DNA from: Gammaproteobacteria bacterium
Lineage (GTDB): Bacteria > Pseudomonadota > Gammaproteobacteria > Steroidobacterales > GCA-2729495
Reading direction: 5' to 3'
DNA: 64,000 bases
NCBI GenBank assembly: GCA_030746435.1
Contig: JASLMV010000007.1
Coordinates: 1-64,000, forward strand
The first letter of the stretch is position 1; every line of letters starts with the position of its first letter. A program made the position numbers and the translations under genes. Under the pieces are notes generated by a model. It searched no databases. It worked only from the letters and a program-made list of their open reading frames with translations, and was not told the DNA's origin. Shown here in pieces: positions 53,588 to 62,393 of this stretch.

Positions 53588-55684
53588 TCACTCGAGTCTC
53601 CAGCGCACATAGTCGAAACTGTAGAAATAGTTCTGGTTGAACTGCTTGCCACCGCAGCTGAGGCAGGCACCGCGGACGCCGCCCGCGAATATCGCATCGC
53701 CCTGGATGCGCGCGGTTTCGTTGCCCGTCTGCTTGTAAACCCAGGCAAACGCAGGTGCGATCAGCATGTTCAGGTCCGGTGCCGGGGAGACGACGTCGGG
53801 GGACTGGCCCTCTGAGGTCGAGTAGCGGTCTGCGTAACGGAAGGCCTCGGCACTTTCATTCCACAGGCGCTGGCCGACGTACTGGGCAGGCGTGCCGCCC
53901 TGGGCGCGCACTACCGCTTCGGCAAACAGCCAGTTGGTGAAATCACTGAGTGCCGCTACGATCGTCGGCCACGAATTGTCGTCGGTCGGATCTTCCCAGT
54001 AAGCGTTCGGATCGCGGCCGTTCTCGACTTCCCACTCATAGAAATCGATCAGCGCCTTCATCGTCAGTCCCGTCATGAAGGGCTGCATCTGGTGGTAACC
54101 GGTATCCGGCTGATAACCCCGCTGTGCGTAGCTGATATTGCGCCATTGTTCCATCTGGCGCCCGATCCAGCGTATGTAGGTCTGCAGGCGGGCCTCGTTT
54201 ACGCCGAAGGTGTTATGCATCTTGCGCGCCAGGCCGGCCCGTTCGGATACGACGTGCGCAACGGTGATGTAAGCCAGCTCACGCGACATATTGGTGCAGG
54301 ACCCGCAGTAGTCACCCTGGAATTCGACCGGCCGGGCAAAAGCGCCAAGCTCGGTAATAGACTCGAAGTCCTGCAGCGTGAACGGCGAATTGATCGGTGC
54401 CGGCGATGCCGCGCTCGCGGTCGGATTGCCGCGCAGGAAGTCCTGGAGCATGCCCAGTGAGAAGCGATGGTAACCCGACATATAGTAGTTCGGCCGGTCG
54501 TAACGCTCTTCGTACCAGGTCTGGCGGGCCCAGCCGGCATAAGTCAGCCAGGGCTCGGTCTGACCGGTGTAGTCCATGATCCGCAAATGCACGTAGAGCC
54601 CGTCGTAATAGGCATGGTTCATGCGGCTGCTGTAACCGTAGGTGCCCGGATCCATCAACGGCGCAATCTGCTGGCCGTAGGTGATCATGTTCTGCTCCCA
54701 CTGGGCGAATTCCGGTATGCCGTTGTCGCCGCTGTCGACACTGACGGTGACCGAGCGCGAAACATCGCCGCCCGGGCCGCTGCAGTCCAGGCTGAAGGTG
54801 CTGGACTCGGTGAGCGAGCCGGTAGATTCGCTGTCATCCAGGTTCTTGTCCCCCGACCAGTCGCCGCTCGCTGTACAGGATGTCGCATCGGTGGAATCCC
54901 AGGTCAGCGTGGAAGATCCGTTGGCGCTTACGACTGTCGGGGATGCCGTCAGCGTCAGTGCCGGGGGAGGCGGCGGAACGCCGACGGACACGGTCACAGA
55001 CCGGTTCACGCTGCCGCCGTCGCCGGTACACTCAAGGTTGAACGCACTGGTTGCAGTCAGCGGCGGTGTATTGAAGGAACCCTGCGTAGCGAGTGAACCT
55101 GACCAGGCGCCGCTGGCTACGCATGTATTGGCGTGGTTGGATAACCAGTCGATCTTGCTCGTGCCATTCATGTCCACCGAGGTGGGCGATGCCCACATTG
55201 CCAGCGTCGGCGCATCAACAGGCGGTTCTTCTACGCTTACATTGATTGTCCGGCTGGTCTGACCACCGGGACCCGTGCAAACGAGCCGGAACTGGCTGTC
55301 TTCGCTAAGTGCGTCGGATTGCTCTATGCCCTGTGGCGGCCTGGTGCCCGACCAGTCCTGGCTAGCATCGCAGGATGTAGCATCCGTGGTGGCCCAGCGC
55401 AGCGTGGTCGTCGAACCGGGTTCTACGGTCGACGGGGTAGCCGTAAACAGCGTCAGCTGGGGCTTATTCGCATCGGGATCAGGCGGCGGGTCATCGGAGC
55501 CTCCGCCCGCGCCACCGGCCGCCGATGACGACGTGCTTTCACCGCCGCACGCGGCGAGTATCAGCGCGAGCGCAAGGGTGGATATAAGTCTGAATGTCCG
55601 GCCAGAGCTTTGGCCAAGAGTAAATCCGTTTAAAACCGGCAGCCGCGGTACCGCGCTGCGAATCCTTCGCACAGGAAAATCCAT
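53588..55684 (-). CDS. Surface lipoprotein: three Ig-like repeats plus unrecognised C-terminal domain
   Basis: A protein of 698 residues. Signal peptide ends in the lipobox LAAC. Three Ig-like repeats of about 80 residues follow, each with a Cys, a Trp and a second Cys in the pattern TSCxASxxWSG ... FxLxCxGxGG and ending SRSVTVSV. The last 370 residues (from FAQWEQNMITYGQQIAP) form a domain shared with the protein at 56033; both contain RIMDYTGQTEPWLTYAGWAR or a near match, GYHRFSLGML, and an ending FDYVRWR. I do not recognise it; helical repeats and many Trp/Tyr suggest a carbohydrate-active (alpha/alpha) barrel. A CGSC and a CLSC could form disulfides. Confidence 0.75.
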   Translation of the reverse strand: MDFPVRRIRSAVPRLPVLNGFTLGQSSGRTFRLISTLALALILAACGGESTSSSAAGGAGGGSDDPPPDPDANKPQLTLFTATPSTVEPGSTTTLRWATTDATSCDASQDWSGTRPPQGIEQSDALSEDSQFRLVCTGPGGQTSRTINVSVEEPPVDAPTLAMWASPTSVDMNGTSKIDWLSNHANTCVASGAWSGSLATQGSFNTPPLTATSAFNLECTGDGGSVNRSVTVSVGVPPPPPALTLTASPTVVSANGSSTLTWDSTDATSCTASGDWSGDKNLDDSESTGSLTESSTFSLDCSGPGGDVSRSVTVSVDSGDNGIPEFAQWEQNMITYGQQIAPLMDPGTYGYSSRMNHAYYDGLYVHLRIMDYTGQTEPWLTYAGWARQTWYEERYDRPNYYMSGYHRFSLGMLQDFLRGNPTASAASPAPINSPFTLQDFESITELGAFARPVEFQGDYCGSCTNMSRELAYITVAHVVSERAGLARKMHNTFGVNEARLQTYIRWIGRQMEQWRNISYAQRGYQPDTGYHQMQPFMTGLTMKALIDFYEWEVENGRDPNAYWEDPTDDNSWPTIVAALSDFTNWLFAEAVVRAQGGTPAQYVGQRLWNESAEAFRYADRYSTSEGQSPDVVSPAPDLNMLIAPAFAWVYKQTGNETARIQGDAIFAGGVRGACLSCGGKQFNQNYFYSFDYVRWRLE

Positions 55685-56032
55685 TTTTAACGCGCCTCAA
55701 CAACAATCAACGACGGTAAAACCGTCTGTGAATCGCTGGCTCTCTCCACATGCAAATCCGGTCTAACCCATAAAAAACCGGAATCGAGGGCCGCGATCTA
55801 ACCCGTGACAAAAGTCTCACTAATATGACTTCCGATTTGTGACGGAGGTCTCAATTAGTCGGGTTGGTGCAGATATTGGAGCCGCAGTTTAACGATAATT
55901 CCCGTTATGACAATTAGCCGTAGGCCGAGGAAAATCAATGCGTTGCGCCGCAATAACTGGACGGCATTTGTTTGTTTTTTACCAACAGGATTGATATTGC
56001 TAAGTGTGCCGCGTGGCTTAATTGCGACAAAG
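55685..56032. other. Intergenic region between the two paralogous lipoprotein genes
   Basis: 348 bases. The part next to 55684 should carry the promoter of the downstream lipoprotein gene (minus strand). I see no gene, no convincing terminator and no repeat; AT content is higher than in the flanking genes. Confidence 0.4.
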
Positions 56033-57361
56033 TTATTCGCCGGAACGCCAGCGCACGTAATCGAAGCCGTAAAAATATTGTTGATTAAACTGTTTACCTC
56101 CCCGATCGGGGGAGCCGTTGCGCACGCCTGCTGCAAATATTGCATCACCCTGGGTCCTGAATCGTGCGTTGCCGGTCTGCCGCCAGACCCAGGCGTAGGC
56201 TGGTGCAATGAGCAGGTTCAGGTCCGGAGCGGCCTCGACGACATCCGAGGTCTCACCCTCGTGGGGTGTGTAACGGTCTGCGTAGCGAAAGCCTGCAAAG
56301 GCTTCGTCCCACATTCGCTCGCCGACGTACATTTTCGGAGTGCCACCCCCGGCCCGCACCGTGGCGTCCGAGTACAACCAGTTACAGAAGTCCCCTAATG
56401 CCTCGACTATGGTCGGCCATGAACCGTCTGGCGTCGGGTCTTCCCAATAGGCGTCGGGGTCGCGGCCGTTCTCGACCTCCCATTCGTAGAAATCGATCAG
56501 CGCCTTCATGGTCAGGCCCGTCATGAAGGGCTGCATATAGTGGTAGCTCTCATCGGGTTGATATCCACGCTTCTCGTAACTGGCGTTGCGCCATTGTTCC
56601 AGGTGCCGGCCAGCCCAGCGCACGTAGGTTTGCAACCTGGGTTCACTGCCGGTACCGAAATCATTATGGTTTACCCGCGGCAAGCCCGCGCGTTCGGAGA
56701 CCACGGTGGCCACAATGCTGTAAGCGAGTTCGCGGGAAATATTGCTGCACGAACCGCAATACTCTTCGACGAAATAGAACGGTTGCGCAAACGAACCCAG
56801 GTCGCGAATGCGCACGAAATCATCCGGGGTCAGGGGTGTGTTGCCGGGTACCGGATGTTCAGCGTCTGCCGTCGGATGGCCGCGCCGGAAATCTTCCAGC
56901 ATGCCGAGCGAAAAACGGTGGTAACCGACCATGTTGTATTCGGGCCTGCCGTAGCGTTCTTCTATCCACGCATGCCTTGCCCAGCCGGCATAGGTTAGCC
57001 ACGGTTCCGTTTCGCCCGTGTAATCCATGATCCGGTAATAAACATACAGCGCATCGTAGTAGGCGTTGTTCTGTCGTTTGCCTGCATCCGATTCCGCCGG
57101 GTTGAGGGTCGGGCCCCACTTTTTGCCGTACTTGACCATCTGCTTTTCCCAGCGGCGGAGTTCCGGCACCGGCAAACCGGAAGTCTGTACATCCGTTGGG
57201 GCTGTCGCTTCGGGTGCTGCGTAGCTGACCGGGACGGCGGTTACCGTGGTCGCGCTGTTGTTTTCTGCTTCTGGTTTGACAGCCTCACCACACGCCACCG
57301 GCAGCGCCAGTGTGATGCTGATGCAAAGGGGCAGCAGGATTGACCGGATAATCTTGCGCAT
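56033..57361 (-). CDS. Lipoprotein with the same unrecognised domain, compact form
   Basis: A protein of 442 residues. Signal MRKIIRSILLPLCISITLAL ends in a lipobox-like PVAC. After a short linker (no Ig repeats) comes the domain shared with the preceding lipoprotein: RRWEKQMVKYGKKWGP, YYDALYVYYRIMDYTGETEP, GYHRFSLGMLEDFRRG, MQPFMTGLTMKALIDFYEWE, and an ending GFDYVRWR. Two copies of one family side by side, one bare and one on Ig spacers, fit enzymes or binders acting at different distances from the membrane. Function unknown; a role in handling the exopolysaccharide is inferred from context. Confidence 0.7.
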   Translation of the reverse strand: MRKIIRSILLPLCISITLALPVACGEAVKPEAENNSATTVTAVPVSYAAPEATAPTDVQTSGLPVPELRRWEKQMVKYGKKWGPTLNPAESDAGKRQNNAYYDALYVYYRIMDYTGETEPWLTYAGWARHAWIEERYGRPEYNMVGYHRFSLGMLEDFRRGHPTADAEHPVPGNTPLTPDDFVRIRDLGSFAQPFYFVEEYCGSCSNISRELAYSIVATVVSERAGLPRVNHNDFGTGSEPRLQTYVRWAGRHLEQWRNASYEKRGYQPDESYHYMQPFMTGLTMKALIDFYEWEVENGRDPDAYWEDPTPDGSWPTIVEALGDFCNWLYSDATVRAGGGTPKMYVGERMWDEAFAGFRYADRYTPHEGETSDVVEAAPDLNLLIAPAYAWVWRQTGNARFRTQGDAIFAAGVRNGSPDRGGKQFNQQYFYGFDYVRWRSGE

Positions 57362-57801
57362 CGGGCTCTTTATGGTCTTCTTATCGGAGGCAGGGCCCAG
57401 GCCCTGCTATCGCGCAGCATGTTGGCACAGAATTCCGGGCCTCGCCTGCTTTTTGGCCTGAACCGTTAATACAGTGGCCCGGGGCGCGGACAGACTTTGA
57501 CAATATCACCGTGTACAGTTCACATGCCGCGCGGAGCCTCGTTTTGCGGTACAAAAAAAGCGGGTTATTTCAATAAGAAACCGGCCCCTGCCGCACGGAC
57601 CCGAATCAGGGACTTACGCCGACTTGCGCTCCCGGCACAAAGTCCGTAATTTTAAAAACCCCCTGATATTTTAGGGGGTTGGAGGAAAGACATAACGCAG
57701 GCTATAGCTTGCTCATGTCTGATCCATAACAGGAAGAACGCCGCGAATAGCGAAAAATATAAGTGGCCGGGTCAGGGAATACCCACCTGAAAAAAGTAGC
57801 A

Positions 57802-57844
57802 GTCACCCTGCGGCACTCCATGGCGAGTGCAGCGAAGCGGTGAC
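57802..57844 (+). promoter_or_regulatory. Two-tier hairpin in the NRPS leader
   Basis: GTCACC (57802-57807) pairs with GGTGAC (57839-57844) outside GCACTC (57813-57818) / GAGTGC (57825-57830). The two stems stack into one long arm with a 6-base loop. It lies about 150 bases before the NRPS start and would be part of its mRNA if transcription starts further upstream. Confidence 0.45.
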
Positions 57845-57882
57845 CTGAAACAGGCGAAAAGTCGTTCTTGAATTCGACAGCG

Positions 57883-57938
57883 CCTGGTTCCGTGTGACCA
57901 GGAGGTCGCTACGGTCGACGACCATAGCGACAACTTTT
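57883..57938 (+). promoter_or_regulatory. Tandem hairpins, second with terminator character (candidate attenuator)
   Basis: First CCTGGT (57883-57888) / ACCAGG (57897-57902). Then GTCGCTA (57905-57911) and GGTC (57913-57916) pair with GACC (57920-57923) and TAGCGAC (57925-57931): eleven pairs with one mismatch, followed by AACTTTT. The first hairpin hides an AGGAGG-like sequence at 57900-57905. The arrangement resembles an attenuator 58 bases before the NRPS start. Confidence 0.4.
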
Positions 57939-57995
57939 CCCCGATGCAGCCAGCGTGTTGACAACCCGGGCAAGAAGAAGAACAAGAGGGATTCA

Positions 57996-60900
57996 ATGAG
58001 TTCTGGTAATCGCGTTACTGACAGTTATTCCCTGTCACCCATCCAGCAGGGCATGTTGTTCCATCATCTGTCCGGCGCTCATTCCGGGGTGGATATCGAG
58101 CAGATCGTTTGCCGTTTTGACGAAGCGATCGATACAGATGTGTTTGCCGCCGCATGGCAGTCTATCGCTGCCCGGCATCCGGCTTTGCGAACGGCATTTC
58201 GCTGGGAGGGCGTAGACCAGCCTGTACAGGATGTACATACCGATATTGAAGTGCCGTTCGTAAGCCACGACTGGTGCGGCCAGCCGGCCGATGTGCAGCA
58301 ACGTCAGCTCGATGAGTTTCTTGCCAGTGATCGGGCAGCCGGTTTTGAACTTGAGCAGCCGCCACTGGTTCGCCTGACCTTTTTCCGCACCGGCGATACC
58401 AGCGGCATCCTGATATGGACTTTCCACCACATACTTCTGGACGGGCGATCTTTCCCGGTGGTTCTGCGGGAAGTCTTCGCAGCTTACGCGGCACAGGTTG
58501 CCGGTCAGACTGTCGAGCTACCGGCAATTGCCGCCTACCAGGAGCACATAAACTGGTTGGAAAAACGTGATACCGAGGGCGATGCACAATTCTGGCGTGA
58601 ACTCCTGCAGGGAGTCAGTGGCCCGACACCATTACCGATGCTCGCCCAGGCGGAAGATGACACGGAGGCTGCCATCGACCGTGTGGAAATCGAAGTTCGC
58701 CTCGAACCCGAGCTGAGTGATGCGCTGAAGAAACTTGCCGGTGACCAGAAGGCCTCGCTCAACACCGTACTGCAGACTGCATGGGCTGTCCTGCTTAGTC
58801 GCTATACTGGTGAACGGCAGGTTGTGTTCGGTTCGACCCGCGCCGGCCGCCACACCATTGACGGCGCCAATGATGTCGTCGGCATGTTTATCAATACGCT
58901 CCCCGTACCTGTGACGGTAGACCCGGACACGACGCCGGCTGATTTGATAAAGGTCCTGCGTCAGCAGGAAGTCGACGTCCGTCCTTACGAGCACACCGCG
59001 CTGGTCGATATCCATCAGTGGAGCGAGGTGCCGGCCACGGCGCCCCTGTTCGATACGCTCGTGATTTACGACCGCGCCGCACTGGACCAGGTGTTGAAGG
59101 CGGAGGGTGGCGACTGGGCGAACCGGCACTTCAAGTTGCTGGATAAGACCAATTTACCGCTGACCCTTTATGCCTATGGCGAAGACCGGCTGTTGTTAAA
59201 CCTTGTCTACGACCGCAATCGCCTGGACGATGTTTCGATGGGCCGGCTGCTTGGCCACCTGCAGTCGATCCTTGCGGCGATGGCCTCCGATGCGTCACTC
59301 CCGGTCGGTAACATCTCGTTGCTAACGGATGCCGAGCGGCACCGTCAGTTGATCGACTGGAATGCAACCAGCGAGGACTATCAGCGGGAATCCCGCATCC
59401 ACGATCTGATCGGCCAGCAGGTTGCCAGCCAGCCGGACAAACTCGCTGTTGCGGCAAACGGGCAGGAACTCAGTTACCGGGAACTCGACGAAACTTCCAA
59501 TCGACTGGCACGTCATCTGCAGTCGCTGGGCGTAGGTCCGGACGTACTCGTCGGCATACATATGAACAGGTCGGTCGATATGCTGGCCGGCCTCCTTGCA
59601 ATTATGAAAGCAGGCGGGGCCTATTTGCCCCTCGATCCCGATTTTCCGGCCGACCGGTTGGCCTTCATGCTCGAAGATGCCAATGCGCCGTTGCTCCTGA
59701 CCGAGTCGAAACTGAAAGGTACGCTGCCGGCAGGCGACTACCAGACAGTGGTCATGGACGGCGATCGGGCAGCATGGGAGGCTAACGATGCTGCGGCAAT
59801 TCAGGATAAGGCCACCGCGGACAACCTCGCCTACGTAATCTATACGTCGGGTTCGACCGGCAAGCCGAAGGGCGTCATGGTCGAACACGGCAATGTCGTC
59901 AATTTCTTCATCGGCATGGATCAGTCCATCGCGCGCGGCGAACGGGATGCCTGGCTCGCGGTTACCAGCCTATCGTTCGATATTTCTGTGCTGGAACTCC
60001 TGTGGACCCTGGCACGCGGCTTCACGGTCGTGCTTGCGGCAGACATCGATGCAGAACAGGACCAGGGTGACGTGGTATTCGACCAGGCGATCGATTTCAG
60101 CCTGTTTTATTTCGCCAGTGATGACGGTGGTCATGGTCGTGGCAAGTACAGGTTGTTACTCGAAGGTGCCAGGTTCGCCGACAGGAACGGTTTTGTTGCG
60201 GTCTGGACGCCCGAACGTCATTTCCACGCTTTCGGCGGCATATTCCCGAACCCATCGGTTGCAGGTGCCGCCGTTGCGGCCATAACTGAAAACCTCCAGA
60301 TCCGCGCGGGCAGTTGCGTGTTGCCATTGCACAATCCCCTGCGAGTGGTGGAAGAGTGGTCGGTGGTAGACAACCTGTCCAACGGCGGGGTCGGTATAGG
60401 CTTTGCCTCCGGCTGGCAGCCGAATGACTTCGTGCTGGCGCCCGAGAACTACCCTGAACGCCAGGCCGTCATGTTCGAACACATCGAAACCGTGCGCAAA
60501 CTCTGGCGCGGCGAGAAGGTCAAGTTCAGGAATCCCAAGGGCGACATGGTCGAGATTCAGACCATGCCGCGCCCGGTGCAAAAAGAACTGCCTGTGTGGG
60601 TTACCACGGCCGGCAGTATCGAAACTTATATAAGTGCGGGCAAATCAGGGTCGAACGTGCTGACCCATTTGCTCGGCCAGGCTGTCGAAGACCTCGAGGA
60701 AAAGATCAGGGCTTACCGGCAGGCCTGGAAAGAAGCCGGCCATCCCGGCCAGGGCAGCGTGACGCTTATGCTGCACACCTTCGTCGGTAACGATAACGAC
60801 GAGGTCCGCGAAATCGTCCGCCAGCCGATGAAGAACTACCTCGGCAGCGCGCTAAGTCTCGTGAAAGGTTTCGCGGATAGCTGGAGTGCTTTCAAGAAAG

Positions 60901-62393
60901 ATGCTGCAGTAGACGTCAAACTCGAAAGTAACGCGCTCGATCAGCTTAGCGATGAAGATATGGACAGCCTGCTGGACTTTTCTTTCGAGCGCTATTTCGA
61001 AACGAGCAGTCTGTACGGTACGCCCGAAAAGTGTCTCAAGCTGATCAAGGCAGTACAGAGTGCCGGTGTCGATGAAATATCCTGTCTGATCGATTTCGGT
61101 GTCGATCACGACCTGGTTCTGGAGCACCTGGATAACCTCAACGAAGTTCGCCTGGCTGCTCAACCGGCTGCTGCGTCACCGGTCGCCGGTGAATCGCTTC
61201 CGGAGCAGATCAGCAAGTATGACATTAGCCACATGCAGTGCACGCCCTCTATGGCGCGTATGCTGCTGCTCAACGATGAAACCCGAACGGCGCTCGCGAA
61301 AGTCGATCACATATTGATCGGCGGTGAGGCCCTGCCGGTCGATCTCACCAAGGAGGTCCGTGAAGTCACGCAGGCGTCCATTACTAATATGTACGGTCCA
61401 ACCGAGACGACTATCTGGTCGTCTACCCAGTTGGTTAACGGTGCGGACCAGGCGGGTACGGTCGCGATCGGTAAACCTATCGCCAACACAACGATGTATG
61501 TCCTCGACGATCAACAACAGCCGGTCCCCGTGGGTATCGTCGGCGAACTGTATATAGGCGGTGATGGTGTCGTGCGTGGTTACCACGACCGACCCGAGCT
61601 GACTGCCGAGCGTTTCGTAGCCAATCCTTTCGATACCGAAGGTAAATCGCGGCTGTATCGCACGGGCGACCTGGTGCGCTATCGCGAAGACGGCGTACTC
61701 GAGTTTATCGGCCGCGTCGACCACCAGGTCAAGGTCCGTGGTTTCCGTATCGAGCTGGGTGAAATCGAGGCCGCGTTACTGGAATACGAAGGGTTAAGCG
61801 AAGCTGTGGTCATAGCACGCGAAGATGTGCCCGGCGACAAGCGCCTCGTGGCCTACATGGTGAGTGATAAGGAAATAGAACAAGCGGATCTGCGTGCGCA
61901 TTTGTCCGGTAGTTTGCCCGACTACATGGTGCCGTCGAATTTCATCGCTATGGACGCATTTCCGTTGACGCCGAACCGGAAGATCGACCGCAAGGCACTG
62001 CCTTCGCCTGCCGAAGTCGGTGTCAGCCGTGATGAAGCGTTGGCGCCGCCGTCCAACGAGATGGAAAAGGCAGTTGCCGCGGTGTGGGAAGAGGTGCTGA
62101 ACCTTCCCGACATCAGTGTGCAGGACAATTTCTTCAAGCTGGGCGGTCATTCAATACTTGCCGTCAAATTACACAGCCTGCTGCGCAAGTTGTCCGACCG
62201 TAAACTGATGGTGACCGATATATTCCGTTATCCGACGATCAAGGCTTACGCCGAGTTCCTGTCGGGTGGCGACGACAGCGGTGAACAAGTGCAGAAGAGC
62301 ATGGATCGAGGTGCCAGTCGCCGCGCCGCATTACAGCGGCGCCGTGGCAAGCGCACCGCCGGTTCGGCCTCGACGGGGGATGCCGCCCGGTGA
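57996..62393 (+). CDS. NRPS module C-A(with inserted luciferase-like monooxygenase)-PCP, predicted glycine
   Basis: A protein of 1465 residues from the ATG at 57996 (GAGGG upstream). Condensation domain about 1-440 with HHILLDG at 144-150. Adenylation begins near 460: A3 YVIYTSGSTGKPKG near 612, A4 FDISVLELL (Asp662). Residues about 690-1055 are a luciferase-like flavin monooxygenase (FSLFYFASDDGGHGRGKYRL, WTPERHFHAFGGIFPNP), after which A5-A10 resume (NMYGPTETTIWSS, YRTGDLVR, NRKIDRKAL). PCP with LGGHS, Ser1386. Aligning the pocket to GrsA gives DILQLGMIWK, a glycine-type code. The insert probably alpha-hydroxylates the bound glycine. No thioesterase or epimerase. Overlaps the PKS start. Confidence 0.9.
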   Translation: MSSGNRVTDSYSLSPIQQGMLFHHLSGAHSGVDIEQIVCRFDEAIDTDVFAAAWQSIAARHPALRTAFRWEGVDQPVQDVHTDIEVPFVSHDWCGQPADVQQRQLDEFLASDRAAGFELEQPPLVRLTFFRTGDTSGILIWTFHHILLDGRSFPVVLREVFAAYAAQVAGQTVELPAIAAYQEHINWLEKRDTEGDAQFWRELLQGVSGPTPLPMLAQAEDDTEAAIDRVEIEVRLEPELSDALKKLAGDQKASLNTVLQTAWAVLLSRYTGERQVVFGSTRAGRHTIDGANDVVGMFINTLPVPVTVDPDTTPADLIKVLRQQEVDVRPYEHTALVDIHQWSEVPATAPLFDTLVIYDRAALDQVLKAEGGDWANRHFKLLDKTNLPLTLYAYGEDRLLLNLVYDRNRLDDVSMGRLLGHLQSILAAMASDASLPVGNISLLTDAERHRQLIDWNATSEDYQRESRIHDLIGQQVASQPDKLAVAANGQELSYRELDETSNRLARHLQSLGVGPDVLVGIHMNRSVDMLAGLLAIMKAGGAYLPLDPDFPADRLAFMLEDANAPLLLTESKLKGTLPAGDYQTVVMDGDRAAWEANDAAAIQDKATADNLAYVIYTSGSTGKPKGVMVEHGNVVNFFIGMDQSIARGERDAWLAVTSLSFDISVLELLWTLARGFTVVLAADIDAEQDQGDVVFDQAIDFSLFYFASDDGGHGRGKYRLLLEGARFADRNGFVAVWTPERHFHAFGGIFPNPSVAGAAVAAITENLQIRAGSCVLPLHNPLRVVEEWSVVDNLSNGGVGIGFASGWQPNDFVLAPENYPERQAVMFEHIETVRKLWRGEKVKFRNPKGDMVEIQTMPRPVQKELPVWVTTAGSIETYISAGKSGSNVLTHLLGQAVEDLEEKIRAYRQAWKEAGHPGQGSVTLMLHTFVGNDNDEVREIVRQPMKNYLGSALSLVKGFADSWSAFKKDAAVDVKLESNALDQLSDEDMDSLLDFSFERYFETSSLYGTPEKCLKLIKAVQSAGVDEISCLIDFGVDHDLVLEHLDNLNEVRLAAQPAAASPVAGESLPEQISKYDISHMQCTPSMARMLLLNDETRTALAKVDHILIGGEALPVDLTKEVREVTQASITNMYGPTETTIWSSTQLVNGADQAGTVAIGKPIANTTMYVLDDQQQPVPVGIVGELYIGGDGVVRGYHDRPELTAERFVANPFDTEGKSRLYRTGDLVRYREDGVLEFIGRVDHQVKVRGFRIELGEIEAALLEYEGLSEAVVIAREDVPGDKRLVAYMVSDKEIEQADLRAHLSGSLPDYMVPSNFIAMDAFPLTPNRKIDRKALPSPAEVGVSRDEALAPPSNEMEKAVAAVWEEVLNLPDISVQDNFFKLGGHSILAVKLHSLLRKLSDRKLMVTDIFRYPTIKAYAEFLSGGDDSGEQVQKSMDRGASRRAALQRRRGKRTAGSASTGDAAR

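Larger units (their letters stand above)
57362..57995. other. Long structured leader/promoter region of the NRPS-PKS cluster
   Basis: 634 bases between divergent genes. It holds a hairpin AACCCCCT/AGGGGGTT (57657-57680) that has terminator form on the minus strand, and a run of hairpins near the NRPS start listed separately. Promoter elements were not placed with confidence. A longer reading frame of the NRPS reaches back to 57894 through the hairpins but has no protein-like N-terminus. Confidence 0.5.

Noticed and set aside
57894-57995. Extended N-terminus of the NRPS
   Set aside because: The extra 34 residues are Arg/Thr/Lys-rich, run through two hairpins, and the ATG at 57996 has a good ribosome binding site directly before the condensation domain.
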